From: Isoetes taiwanensis
Taxonomy: Eukaryota > Streptophyta > Lycopodiopsida > Isoetales > Isoetaceae
Assembly: GCA_021234155.1 (NCBI GenBank)
Contig: JAJEKV010000051.1
Location: 6,422,761 to 6,486,760 of the forward strand
Direction of reading: 5' to 3'
DNA length: 64,000 nucleotides
In this document: positions 1 to 9,033 of the stretch, piece after piece
Layout of the letters: each line of letters begins with the position of its first letter
How positions within the stretch are numbered: position 1 is the first letter of the stretch
Notes under the pieces: model-generated
Database searches by the model: none
Seen by the model: only the letters and a program-made list of their open reading frames with translations
Told to the model about the DNA's origin: nothing
Translations under genes and position numbers: made by a program

Positions 1-364
1 AAAAATGAGGAGAGGGATGTGGAGGTGTTTGGATTCGGCGAGCCCTGGAACTTTGAGGCCGACACCACAGTGGAAGAAGTGATCTCTGTTTTAGCTACGA
101 AATTTACGGTGCCTTGTGATGACATAGTCATTATGGATCAAACTTTGTCCACTCCAGTGATTTTGAAGAAAGCATCAGCCCTGAGTTCAGGCTGCAAGTA
201 TGTTGCCAAAAGGATTCGCAAGCCAGACACTTATCCTCATCGTTCATTTGCGGTCGGGAGCAGTGTAGATCCCAAGCATCACTTTTACGTGTCCCTTGAC
301 GTGGACAAGCTCGTCTCTCAGCTTGCAGCTGCCAAATACTGTGTGCTTTGTGGTGCAAGACAAA

Positions 365-456
365 TTGGAAATAGCACAATGGCGATTGCTGCTAAGAAAA
401 GGCTGAATCTTTGGAAATAGCACAATGGCGATTGCTGCTAAGAAAAGGCTGAATCT
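365..456 (+). repeat. 46-bp tandem duplication inside gene X
   Basis: The segment starting TTGGAAATAGCACAATGG is present twice in direct succession (365-410 and 411-456). Forty-six is not a multiple of three, so it breaks the frame just after Walker A. The same duplication is in the X copies near 9,400, 25,720 and 55,190, so it predates amplification of the unit. Confidence 0.85.
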
Positions 457-467
457 TGAATAGACTC

Positions 468-948
468 TGTGACGTTCCTAACCGACATGCCCTTAACCAA
501 CTGGGCAAAACCGTCTAGACGTTTATGAGTAGTCGCTTCTACCCATTTATGCCGGTGTCTCGGGAACGCCCCACATGCACATTTCAAGGTTCGAATACTC
601 GAGCGGTCTACCATGGGCCCGTTACAGTCTCTCCTACTAAGACTATGCTCGTCCTCGAGCATCCAAGACTATGATTTAACCATGTATACCAGTGCCACTG
701 TGATTACGAAGATATCAAGACTATGCTATTACCCATGAATATATAGGCACCCATGGAGACTCGAACTCGAGACCTGCTCTGATACCAATTGTAACGTTCC
801 TAACCGACATGCCCTTAATCAACTGGACAAAACCGTCTAGACGTTTATGAGTAGTCGATTCTACCCATTTATGCCGGTGTCTCGGGAATGCCCCACAGGC
901 ACATTTCAAGGTTCGAATACTCGAGCGGTCTACCATGGGTTCGTTACA
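468..948 (-). mobile_element. TRIM (miniature LTR retrotransposon), copy 1
   Basis: Two ~159-bp direct repeats (468-626 and 790-948) begin and end TG...CA and flank about 163 bp without coding capacity. On the minus strand the sequence next to the 5' LTR is a primer binding site TGGTATCAGAGC (initiator-Met tRNA), two bases from the LTR end. A purine tract (AGTAGGAGAGAC) precedes the 3' LTR. The 5-bp target duplication GACTC is at 463-467 and 949-953. With no gag or pol it depends on another element for mobility. It sits inside gene X at the same point in all four copies. Confidence 0.9.
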
Positions 949-1033
949 GACTCAGTGGTGGTTTATTTTGATGGTTTGAAGGTAAGGGAGAGCTGGAGTA
1001 CAAGCCAGTTTTGGGGTTACATGTGGGACGTTA

Positions 1034-1392
1034 GGGGAGGGTGGCCATTGGCTGCGCAGGTCCCACATATGACGTGGAAATTACCCTCTGCGGACGTGGA
1101 AAAATGTTAAATGCGGGCGTGGAAAATGCCAGTCGCGGAAGTGGAAAATGCTAAATGCAAATTCTTAGACTGAAGTTCACGGCTGCGCTACCAGACCACA
1201 TCAGCGCTGCTTGCTCGTTTCAGCTGCTATTTGGATGATCTGGAGTGTTGCCGGATGATGGAGGTCCGCATTCTTTGACAAATAATCTGTGCTATTAAAA
1301 AATGGTGATCTTCTGTAACCATTTTCATGAATTAACTCTTGTCCAGATTTAGTTTCTCTCAAGATAAATCTCTGTTTACTCAGTTTGGAGTC
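1034..1392. other. Non-coding flank after gene X
   Basis: No gene seen. Around 1,070-1,155 a short phrase of the form GNNGTGGAAAATG recurs three or four times. The TIR transposon at 51,228-54,495 inserted into the equivalent place of the inverted copy. Confidence 0.4.
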
Positions 1393-2093
1393 TACATTTC
1401 GTTTTAGAGTCTATAAACACGAATGTACGATGGTAATACAAGATATAATGCCCTTTTATACATCAAGCAACTATGCATCACCAACCATGCATTCAATACA
1501 TATACAGAATCAGTCAGATATGCATCAAAGTAAAACATAGGTTTAACACATGTGGAGCAATATTGCTTGCAACACTTAATCATCATGGAAAATATTGGTA
1601 GAAATAAATAAGGTTGGCTAAATTGTTTACACATGGACTTCTAAATTGTTTACACATGGAATTCTTAGCAATTGGTTTCGAACAAGTAGGAACAAATGAG
1701 AGAAGTGTAGACAACGAGGAATATACATTTCATTTTAGAGTCTATAAACACGAATGTACGATGGTAATACAAGATATAATGCCCTTTTATACATCAAGCA
1801 ACTATGCATCACCAACCATGCATTCAATACATATACAGAATCAGTCAGATATGCATCAAAGTATTTTTTTTTGTCGTCCTTCAAAAAAAAAAAAAAAAAA
1901 AGATATGCATCAAAGTAAAACATAAGTTTAACACATGTGGAGCAATATCGCTTGCAACACTTAATCATCATGGAAAATATTGGTAAAAATAATAAGGTTG
2001 GCTAAACTGTTTACACATGGAATTCTAAATTGTTTACACATGGAATTCTTAGCAATTGGTTTCGAACAAGTAAGAACAAATGAGAATAGAATA
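1393..2093 (+). repeat. Tandem duplication, ~331-bp period, upstream of gene Y
   Basis: The block from TACATTTCGTTTTAGAGTC (1,393) is repeated from 1,724 with very high identity, ending near AAGTAAGAACAAATGAGAATAG. The second copy carries an extra 37-nt poly(A)-tailed insertion (1,864-1,900). The same two-copy arrangement is in units 2 and 3 and in the inverted copy. An AGAAT/AGAATAG microsatellite closes it (2,083-2,103). No coding content is supported. Confidence 0.8.
1864..1900 (+). mobile_element. Tiny poly(A)-tailed retro-insertion with 17-bp target duplication
   Basis: A run of nine T, then GTCGTCCTTC and 18 A are inserted between two copies of AGATATGCATCAAAGTA (1,847-1,863 and 1,901-1,917). 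The sister repeat at about 1,513-1,529 has the empty site. A long direct target duplication plus poly(A) is the signature of target-primed reverse transcription (LINE machinery). Equivalent insertions: about 10,868-10,910, 27,164-27,208 and 50,470-50,509, with different A-tail lengths. Confidence 0.75.
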
Positions 2094-2938
2094 GAATAGA
2101 ATATGATTTTATCGTCCACGGAGACCAACTGGCCTATGGGACCCAAGTACAAAGAGAGAGCAGCAGAGAAGTGTAGACAATGAGGAATAAGGGTAAACAA
2201 TAAGGAAAGAAATGGATTTGAATATATGCCTCTAGCTTGCAAGACCAAGGCTTTAATCAAGGACCCAAGGTGTAATTTTAAAAAACAGAGCATCTATCAA
2301 GTCATTGGTCAAAGAAAAAGGGTTCTGTTTACGGCCAAACAGGGCCAGAATAATAGGGTTTGCGGCCAAACCAGCGACCAAGAACATGGTCGAATCTGTG
2401 TGGACAGGTGTAAACAGAGTCGGAAATGATTAAGGTAGCAAGCTTTGCAATTTAGGTTAAGGCAACAAGCCTTGACGCAAGGATAGATTTGGTTTGAATC
2501 CGGCTTCAACAGATTCTTATGGCTAGATCCAACAACAAGAGTCATATCTTTGGGTCAAGGCCTAGTTACATGGCCCGATTCTGAGCAAAGGCTCTACTTT
2601 TGGAGTAAAGCTCCCGTCTCTAGGACAAGCTGCAGGTTTTTCAAGAACTGGACTGAGAATTAACATTCAAATTTAATAAGGTAACACAGCTCGAAGGCAA
2701 CAGTGCTAAATTCTGCAAGGAAGAGACTAGACCAGGATGATGCTGGTGATGTCTTCTCTATCAGTTATTGATTTCTTACTTCTTTTGTACAAAAGAATTA
2801 CAGGACTGCTAAAGTCATCCTATCCTTAGAATCTCATTCATTTACTCCAGAGTTGTCACCTACAGTATAGGAAAGAGTTAGCTGACTGAAGCAGCCGCAT
2901 TCTCTGCATTCTCTGTGTCTTCTGCAGGTGTGTACTAG
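2094..2938. other. Upstream region of gene Y, copy 1
   Basis: No coding sequence supported. The last bases before the ATG read TTCTGCAG then GTGTGTACTAG; TTCTGCAG is a good 3' splice acceptor, so a 5' leader intron is possible. Gene X has the matching TCTTCTGTAG 11 nt before its ATG, supporting a shared ancestral leader. Confidence 0.4.
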
Positions 2939-4051
2939 ATGAAGCGGAAAAATGAGAATGTTGTGGAGGTGTTTGGATTCGGCGAGTCCTGGAACTTTGA
3001 GGCCGACACCTCAGTGGAAGAAGTGATCTCTTTTTTAGCTATGAAATTTACGGTGCCTTGTGATGACATGGTCATTATGGATCAAACTTTGTCCCCTCCA
3101 CTGATTTTGAAGAAATCATCAGTCCTAAGTTCAGGGTGCAGGTATGTTGCCAAAAGGATTCACAAGCCAGACACTTATCCTCATCGTTCATTTGCGGTTG
3201 GGAGCACTGTACATCCCGAGCATCACTTTTATGTGCCCCCTGACGTGGACGAGCTCGTCTCTCAGCTTGCAGCTGCCAAATACTGTGTGCTTTGTGGTGC
3301 AAGACAAAGTGGAAAGAGCACAATGGCGATTGCTGCCAAGAAAAGGCTGACTTGTGAAACAGATGCAGTGGTGGTTTATTTGGACAGTTTGAAGGTAAGG
3401 GAGAGCTGGAGTACAAGCCAGTTTTGGGGTTACATGTGGGACGTTATGCATGGAAAGTGCAACTACTTTTTCCCATCCAGACCTCCAGGAGAGGAATGCA
3501 CAGATTGGAGCTTTAAATCTCTGTTTTTAAAAAATACTAGCTTATTTTTTAAAAACAGAGATTTAAAGCTCCAATCTGTGCATTCCTCTCCTGGAGGTCT
3601 GGATTTTTAATTGTGGACGAGGCTGATTCTTTGTTGAACGCCTCAAATGTTTGCCTTGATGAATTTTTTAGCACAATAAAAGAGTTGAAGAGTGGGATTG
3701 ATGAATACAATCTGGCAGGGTTTTTGTTGGTTGGTGTTGAAACTGTGAAGGATCTCTTGCAAGATCAGTACCACATGCGGCGTAAGAATGCAGAGAAGAT
3801 GAATCGTGTTAGACTCTCACCATTTTCCCATAGTTTTTATGTGGAGCCAACAAGGTTTTCCATACATGATATCCAACAGTTGCTAACACAAGCAAATTCT
3901 GAACAACCAGGGATGCCAATCGAAGTTGTACCAATTTCTACTTCTGTTTTTCAGATGACAGGTGGTCACAAGGGCTTAGTGGGGTCATGTTTAGAATACA
4001 TGATGAATCAAAGTTTGTGGAGCTACAATCAATGGCTCCAGGCAGTAGAGT
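2939..4051 (+). pseudogene. Gene Y copy 1: CR-like UBL-NTPase, 3'-truncated by a 7.3 kb deletion
   Basis: Starts MKRKNENVVEVFGFGESWNF. A ubiquitin-like header spans about residues 8-60, Walker A GARQSGKST residues 120-128. A palindrome (3,476-3,603) puts Walker B out of frame: the first frame ends at TAA 3,608-3,610, while LIVDEADSLL is read in the next frame over. That frame continues with helicase-like segments and a TGGHKGLVG motif (around 3,958-3,984) typical of STAND/CR-type NTPases. The reading is cut at 4,049-4,051, where sequence jumps to the ParB-like gene on the other strand. Compared with copy 2 it lacks the C-terminal third and the whole last exon. Confidence 0.7.
3476..3603. repeat. 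Perfect 61-bp-arm palindrome in gene Y (copy 1)
   Basis: Left arm 3,476-3,536, six-base loop CTAGCT, right arm 3,543-3,603 as its exact reverse complement. The left arm is normal coding sequence, also present in the inverted copy. The right arm has replaced the stretch that in the inverted copy leads into Walker B. Same palindrome: 12,485-12,612, and (slightly imperfect) 28,782-28,910. Any transcript would carry a 61-bp stem. Confidence 0.95.
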
Positions 4052-4472
4052 TTCTTGCAGATGCTTTATGATTCGTCTTGGAATCTTCCATGAGGGACGA
4101 CTCGTATTTTTGGAAGTCAAACACGAAGCACAGAATCTTATAATCGACGGTGTCCTCTACCGTGACAGCAAAGAACTCTAGCCGCTTCTGTCTATTTACG
4201 AGTCTCATGTTGAGGATGATGCCCAAACGAGAGACCTCTGAGCTGTCCACTTTATTGACAAGAAGACAAAGTTCTCTTCTTTTATCTCCAAAGGCCTCAA
4301 CGCCTTTCTCGCATGGTATAGCTCTAACGCACCACGGATGAGCATACATATTTGTGTTCTTGTCTGTTGACACGCGTGATGTGCCGACAAATCTGGTTGG
4401 AGGTGCAAAGACCTCATTTAAACCGAGCAGCAGTTTTTCAGACCCTGCAGGTAGTAGGAAAGGGTGAACCAT
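4052..4472 (-). pseudogene. N-terminal fragment of the ParB-like gene, fused tail-to-tail with gene Y
   Basis: Minus-strand start at 4,472 (MVHPFLLPAGSEKLLLGLNE), same start as the fuller gene at 20,783. Several indels scramble the frame, and the gene ends at 4,052 where gene Y begins on the opposite strand. It lacks the basic linker and the C-terminal ParB-like domain. It is the other side of the 7.3 kb deletion seen against unit 2. Confidence 0.65.
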
Positions 4473-5560
4473 GAGAAATGAAAGTGCTTAACCAAATATA
4501 ATAAGTTCTATATACATTTAATGGCTAGCTATATTCTATACAAAATGGTGTGGCCGCGCTATTATTGAACTAAGCTTGAGTTATTTCCTCTCCAAGTTAT
4601 TCCCCCTCTTTGCTAACGACTTCCTATTTCAGCTGGAAAGACCTCGTCCTTGCTAATAACTTCCTATTTCAACTGGATCGTGGCCATATAGTCTTAATAA
4701 GACTACCTCCATACAGATGGTACAAGCACAACAGGTAAACAGGAATTCATAGTACTGGAATATATAAACTATGTGTAATATGTAGTATCTACAATAAAGA
4801 CAAGCCGCAGGAATCCTATAGTGAATAAGCGGGCACCATTTGATACAATATAGGGCTTGCAAATGGCCCATTTTAGGAACAAAGAGCATGCTTGAGCTAA
4901 GCTTAATTAGGTTCCATTACTTGCTAATGAAAATAGTCCCCCCTGTATTTTTGAGGATCTCTTATTTGGCAAAGAAACTGTAAATAGAAGTCACTAGCAA
5001 GTACCTGAAGCACACAAATCCTAAGCATACTTATGCACATGAAGTAGGCATAGGGTTTTGTATACTCCCAGTATTTGCTAATGAGAATACCAAACTGTAT
5101 TCTTTGAGGATCTCTTCTTTGACATACCAGAATTAGAAGTTACTAAATAGATTTGTCAAACACAGTATCTACACAGCATATGCACAGGAATACTAAAGTG
5201 AATAGCGCGGGCGCACCATTTGATACAATGTAGGACTTGAAAATGGCATACCAGAATTTGAAACCACTAAATAGATGTGTCAATAAGTAGTAGCTACTCA
5301 GCACAAGCACAGGAATCGTATAGTGAATAGCGCGGGCGCACCATTTGATACAATGTAGGGCTTGCAAATGGCACATCAGAATAAGAAACCACTAAATAGA
5401 TGTGTCAATACGTAGTAGCTATTCAGCACAAGCACAGGAATCCTATAGTGAATAGCGCGGGCGCACCATTTGATACAATGTAGGGCTTGCAAATAAGCAC
5501 AATTTCATTAAAATGGGAAAATAGCAGGAAAACTGGACTAGATTTGCAAATCATACATTA
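4473..5560. repeat. ~125-bp tandem repeats with GC box plus CCATTTGATAC (copy 1)
   Basis: Each monomer carries GCGCGGGCGCACCATTTGAT followed by ACAATGTAGGGCTTGCAAAT and a CACTAAATAGATGTGTCAA segment. Clear copies have the GC box near 5,202, 5,329 and 5,452; a degenerate one is near 4,825. This lies 5' of the ParB-like gene start (minus strand). No gene in this stretch. Matching arrays: 18,595-19,150, 21,130-21,800 and, inverted, 61,353-61,896. Confidence 0.8.
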
Positions 5561-5564
5561 GACA

Positions 5565-5705
5565 TACATACCTTCCACACCCACACATGTATACACACAC
5601 ATGCATATAGACATGTCTACACACACATGTCTACACACACATGCGTATAGACATGTCTACACACGCATGTGTATATACACACATATGTGTGTCTAACATA
5701 GACAT
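5565..5705. repeat. (CA/TG)-rich microsatellite with ACATGTCTA repeats
   Basis: Alternating purine-pyrimidine tract built of ACACACATG and TAGACATGTCTACAC units, partly palindromic. Present again at 21,887-22,016 and, reversed, 58,850-58,985. Confidence 0.85.
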
Positions 5706-5782
5706 GTCCATTGCAATTCTGGAAGTGGCAAGTCCTGGCTAATCATATGAGCAAGTTCTGGAAAAAAAAAAAAATCTTCTAC

Positions 5783-6028
5783 GAATTAGCAGGGATGGTC
5801 TATAAGGCGGTTTCATTGGAAAAAAAAAAGATTTGTATTTTGTACAAATGGAGCGATTTTTTGACATCAACGCACTATTTGTTATTGCTTTAGATGTACG
5901 GTCCAAATGACGCGGCAATTTTGGGTCAATTTCCGCGCCATTTGGACCCGTTATCTAAATACATAAAAAGTGGCACGTTTATGTACGAAAATCGCTCCAT
6001 TTGCCTGATAAACCATCCCTGCTAATTC
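5783..6028. mobile_element. Foldback MITE, ~246 bp (copy 1)
   Basis: Ends are inverted: GAATTAGCAGGGATGGT at the left, its near-exact complement ACCATCCCTGCTAATTC at the right. The arms stay complementary in blocks toward the centre (CAAATGGAGCGATTTT against AAAATCGCTCCATTTG). The core GTCCAAATGACGCGG/CCGCGCCATTTGGAC is itself an inverted repeat. No coding capacity. Flanking TA/TA could be the target duplication. Other copies: 22,091-22,336 and 58,520-58,765. Confidence 0.7.
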
Positions 6029-6079
6029 AGTCGCAAGAAGTAAAGTGTAACCACTGTAACATCATTAGGACAAAGGGTA

Positions 6080-6520
6080 GGGTAGAGACAAATAGCGCGG
6101 CCGCACCATTTAATTTTAAATAGGCGGCCACGCTACTTGAAAGTAACTAACTATATTAAAAAAATAAGTAAACCATGCGACGGAAACATGATGTACTACA
6201 TTAGAAAAAAATAGTATATTAGAATTTACAAATTAAATGGCGCCGCCACTCCATTTGATCTCAAAGATACTTCATACATAATATAAACCAACCTACTTAC
6301 ATATGCAGCTATTTATAGAATTTACAAATTAAGTGGCGCCGCTCCATTTGATCTCAAAGATACTTCATATTTAATATGACTTGAAACCACGAGTGACAAC
6401 TTCACCATGCATAAGGAGATTTAAAATTTTTGACATCTGCACAGAAAATCAACAAAATTTAGATTTGAAAAATGAAATGGCGCCGCCGCTCCATTTGATC
6501 ACAAAGATAGTTAATATTAC
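6080..6520. repeat. GC-box repeats: GGCGCCGCCRCTCCATTTGATC family (copy 1)
   Basis: Three related blocks (about 6,231-6,290, 6,320-6,375, 6,465-6,510) share AAATGGCGCCGCC, CTCCATTTGATC and CAAAGATA. An imperfect palindrome of the same type is near 6,092-6,132 (AGCGCGGCCGCACCATTTAA paired with TTAAATAGGCGGCCACGCT). No gene otherwise. Confidence 0.75.
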
Positions 6521-6575
6521 ACAAACTTACATATGCCACTCTATACATAATATTATTTATGTATATTTCGCATAG

Positions 6576-6711
6576 GAACATCATCCACAGTGGTTATGAA
6601 CCTCACTTCAAAGCTTACACAAAAAATGGACAACCTGTCCGAGTAACCATGGATCCTAGGACTGAGCCAAAGGAGGCTATAACATTAGACAAACAAGAAC
6701 ATGAAGCTTAA
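6576..6711 (+). CDS. Possible last exon of an unrecognised gene (copy 1)
   Basis: After an acceptor-like TATTTCGCATAG, an open frame reads NIIHSGYEPHFKAYTKNGQP and on to QEHEA then TAA at 6,709-6,711 (about 44 codons). Composition is protein-like and the frame is kept in the other copies (22,887-23,022 +, 57,834-57,969 -). No upstream exon was identified and the product is not recognised. It lies tail-to-tail with the Cys/His-rich gene. It could be a 3' end whose 5' part was lost. Confidence 0.35.
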
Positions 6712-6749
6712 GTCCTAAATGCTGCTGTAGAAGAGTGTCTAGAGGTTTG

Positions 6750-7316
6750 TCAGGTCCCAACGTTCCTTCTTGTGTTCCTCCTTACAAGAAGGGCCATGCA
6801 TCGGAACTCAGTTGGATCTAGATCCCCACATGCTAAGCACACCCGAAGCGGTCCGTAAACGTCAACTCATGCTCATAGTTTGGGTGATTGCAGATTTGGC
6901 TGAATTTATTCAGCTCCCTTGCACATTTTTTTGACCTTTTTTGCATCCATGTCCTGCACCCTCTTATCCTCAGCTAGCACACCCGTTCCTTTCATTACAT
7001 TTAGATGATACTCGTGGTCCCACATCTCCCCGTGCATGGTGCGGTTTATTGCGGTTGAAGCAATGCACCCTCCCCGCATTCTACGCACCGGAATGCCCTT
7101 GCCCAAATAGATACATTTCTCGGAAACAAACACACCATAGATATCTTGGCGCCCATCTAATGCCATGTTAAAGGGGACGTAAAAGCCTCCCTCTGGCTCA
7201 TCTGCCTTCCTTTTTCTTCCCCTGCCATCTCCATCTCCCTGTCCCTGTAAAAGATCCATCTCTACCTCCTCCACGATCCCTTTGCCCTTCAAATCCGCAC
7301 CCCCACAAGCTGCCAT
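6750..7316 (-). pseudogene. Cys/His-rich small protein gene, copy 1 (frame-damaged)
   Basis: Start ATG at 7,316 (MAACGGADLKGKGIVEEVEM). An acidic/basic N-terminus with an RKRKAD patch is followed by the zinc-ligand region that reads cleanly in copies 2 and 3 (ECRECGRVHCFNCNKPHHAQ). Here indels near 7,090 and 7,140 scramble most of the Cys/His ligands, so this copy is probably broken, or the bases are wrong. A second Cys/His block is encoded one frame over, downstream of an A7 run. Confidence 0.6.
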
Positions 7317-7500
7317 CTCTGTATCGCGGCTAAAAAACTGGAATACTCACAGCGAGATGGTCACTGTCGGAAGCGCCACATAAACACAAGCAAAGGAAAG
7401 TAAGGCGCCCTAAAAGAAATCCACAAACCTCTTTATAGACGATCCTGCATGCAATTCGTATCTTCGGGAATACGAAAAGAATTCGTATCCTCGGTTGGTT
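7317..7500 (-). promoter_or_regulatory. Promoter of the Cys/His-rich gene with TATA box and ATACGAAT repeats (copy 1)
   Basis: On the minus strand TATAAAG lies at 7,431-7,437, about 115 bp before the ATG, a normal plant spacing. Just upstream (7,451-7,495) the motif ATACGAA(T) occurs three times in both orientations, forming short palindromes. The intact set is also at 57,122-57,160; in unit 2 the motifs are altered. Confidence 0.55.
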
Positions 7501-8430
7501 ACAGCAAATTTAGCGTATATAAGGCATTGCCACGCGAGCATTTCCGAAATTGCGTGTCATGCCCACGTGAGATTCGGTTTGTCTCGCCTCACCGCCGGGT
7601 ATGCCACTTGGCAAATGGTAGTTCTGGCTAGATAGATTGACTAGGCTAGGGGTAGATAGGATTTTTTTTTTTTTTTTCAAAATGGCACAAAAACCAAGAA
7701 ATGGATTTAAAGGCTAAAGAAGAGGGCTATTTTAGAAATTCAAAAGCCTAGGTAGCATATTGTTTTATGCCCCATGCACCTAGAGCCTATAGGGATGAAG
7801 ATCTGGCCTAGGTCAAAGTTTTTGACTCAAGATTTGATGATATAGCTAGGGTACATGTGGACATAGGTTTTTTGAATAAGTCAACTAGTGTAAGGGTCTT
7901 GAAGCACATTTCCCAAGGTTGTTGGAGCAACATGTTGACCAACTTTTGACTGGGTCAACAAACATTTTGCCTTGACTTGATGAAGTGAACTTGACTTTGA
8001 TGAGGTGGATTTGACTTGGTGATGTGGACTTTGACTTGATGATGTGGACTTTGATGAGTGGTCAAAAGGAGATGATGATGTAACCAAGGTAGCTCATGAG
8101 CCTAGTCATCATGACATGTCACCTTTTTTGGTGAGTTGGCATAATTTTGCCTAGCTCTTTTTTTCTCTTTTTTCTTTTTTTTTTTCTTTTTTTTTGAGCT
8201 ATCATTTGAGCATCCTCGCTCTTGCTACCATGGCTATGAAGTGTGTGAGATGATGAATGAAGATGAGATTTGACATGACTATGGTGGATTGACAAAACAT
8301 TTCAAAAGGCAACTTCCTTGGGATGTGTGCTTAAGGTAAGAAATGGACTACAAAGATCAAAGCTAAGGATGTGTATGGAGATTTGTTGAAGAATGCAAGG
8401 AGAAAAGTGAATGGCAATGGAATGGAAAGG
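7501..8430. other. Spacer with a TTGAC (W-box-like) cluster, copy 1
   Basis: From about 7,815 to 8,065 the core TTGAC/GTCAA occurs around ten times, partly through a repeated GACTTTGACTTGATGATGTG phrase. T-rich tracts lie at 7,660-7,678 and 8,158-8,195. The open frame through the cluster is a by-product of the repeat. No gene supported. Confidence 0.5.
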
Positions 8431-8787
8431 CTAATCAAGAGATGTTTGATCCAAGAAACATATGAAACCAAGTGAACTGCTCAAAATACCATTAGAAGCT
8501 CTTCCAAACTTTGTGGGGGTCTTCATGCTTGCTTGAACATCCTCTAAAGTCCATTCATTCTTGATTTCTATCTCAATGTCCTCATTTGGTCTTCTGCAAA
8601 TGATGTCTGCTAATCTTCCCTGGTTCTAGTAACAAAGGTGCAATGGTTAGAACTCTTCTATGTTGCCTGCCATATGCTGGCAACACTTGAGTTCTTGGAT
8701 CAGAGTGACAAAGTAGGCAGAGTCCCCCTCATATTCGAATAGGTCACCCTTGTTGGATGAACCTGATGCCTTTTTCCCTCTGGGCAT
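8431..8787 (-). pseudogene. Two coding-like pieces of an unrecognised gene (copy 1)
   Basis: On the minus strand a 46-codon frame starts MPRGKKASGSSNKGDLFEYE (8,787 to 8,647). After an acceptor-like TTTGTTACTAG a second frame reads NQGRL and continues RRPNEDIEIEIKNEWTLEDV (8,625 to 8,431). Both look like protein rather than chance, and both are kept in the other copies (+ strand at 55,830-55,970 and 55,992-56,186). They may be exons of one gene, but no clean donor site is visible. Product unknown. Confidence 0.35.
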
Positions 8788-9033
8788 ACGAAAATTATTG
8801 GAGCCGCTCAATGGAAATAGCTCAATTGGAGGGCTAAATATATGAAGTTGGAGGGCATTATTCGGCTATCAAATGTGGGGAATGAACTAGATACATTTGC
8901 ATCTTCCAAATAATTATATAAAACCCATATAATCAGGATGGATGAATTAATCTTCAATGTTTGTGACCAAAAAATCACATTAGATCCATCTACATGTGCT
9001 GATATGTTGGTCTTCTGTAGGTGTATACTAGAT
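8788..9033. other. Leader of gene X, copy 2
   Basis: AT-rich stretch ending in TCTTCTGTAG then GTGTATACTAG before the gene X ATG; possible 3' splice acceptor of a leader intron. Nothing else seen. Confidence 0.35.

Larger units (their letters stand above)
1..1033 (+). pseudogene. Gene X copy 1: 5' part of a ubiquitin-like/P-loop NTPase gene (CR-like), TRIM-interrupted
   Basis: Reads in frame from base 1; the ATG seen in the other copies lies just outside the window. The N-terminal part (VEVFGFGEPWNFEAD...) has the look of the ubiquitin-like header of Crinkler/CR proteins. A Walker A motif follows, but here it reads GARQIGNST: the catalytic Lys of GxxxxGKS/T is Asn. A 46-bp tandem duplication (365-456) shifts the frame and gives a stop at 418-420; a TRIM element (468-948) then splits the gene. 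Similarity to gene Y resumes at 954 (VVYFDGLKVRESWSTSQFWG) and stops at about 1,033, where unrelated DNA begins. So this is a decayed, 3'-truncated paralogue of gene Y. Family assignment is inference from architecture; the breaks are directly visible. Confidence 0.7.

Noticed and set aside
765-800. tRNA-like words (TCGAACTCGAGACCTGCTCTGATACCA)
   Set aside because: No cloverleaf can be formed; this is the tRNA primer binding site and leader of the TRIM on the minus strand.
1614-1925. 103-codon frame MAKLFTHGLLNCLHMEFLAI with poly-Lys tail
   Set aside because: Runs through a tandem duplication and the poly(A) mini-insertion; the Lys run is just A-tail.
3075-3416. Antisense frame of 113 codons opposite gene Y
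   Set aside because: Shadow of the real gene; repeats in every copy because the gene does.
5565-5705. Possible CRISPR-like array
   Set aside because: Simple (CA/TG) microsatellite, no unique spacers, and the DNA is a plant nuclear genome.
7881-8087. 68-codon minus-strand frame rich in Ser/His (MVTSSSPFDHSSKSTSSSQS)
   Set aside because: Produced by the TTGACTTGATG repeat; low complexity and no independent support.
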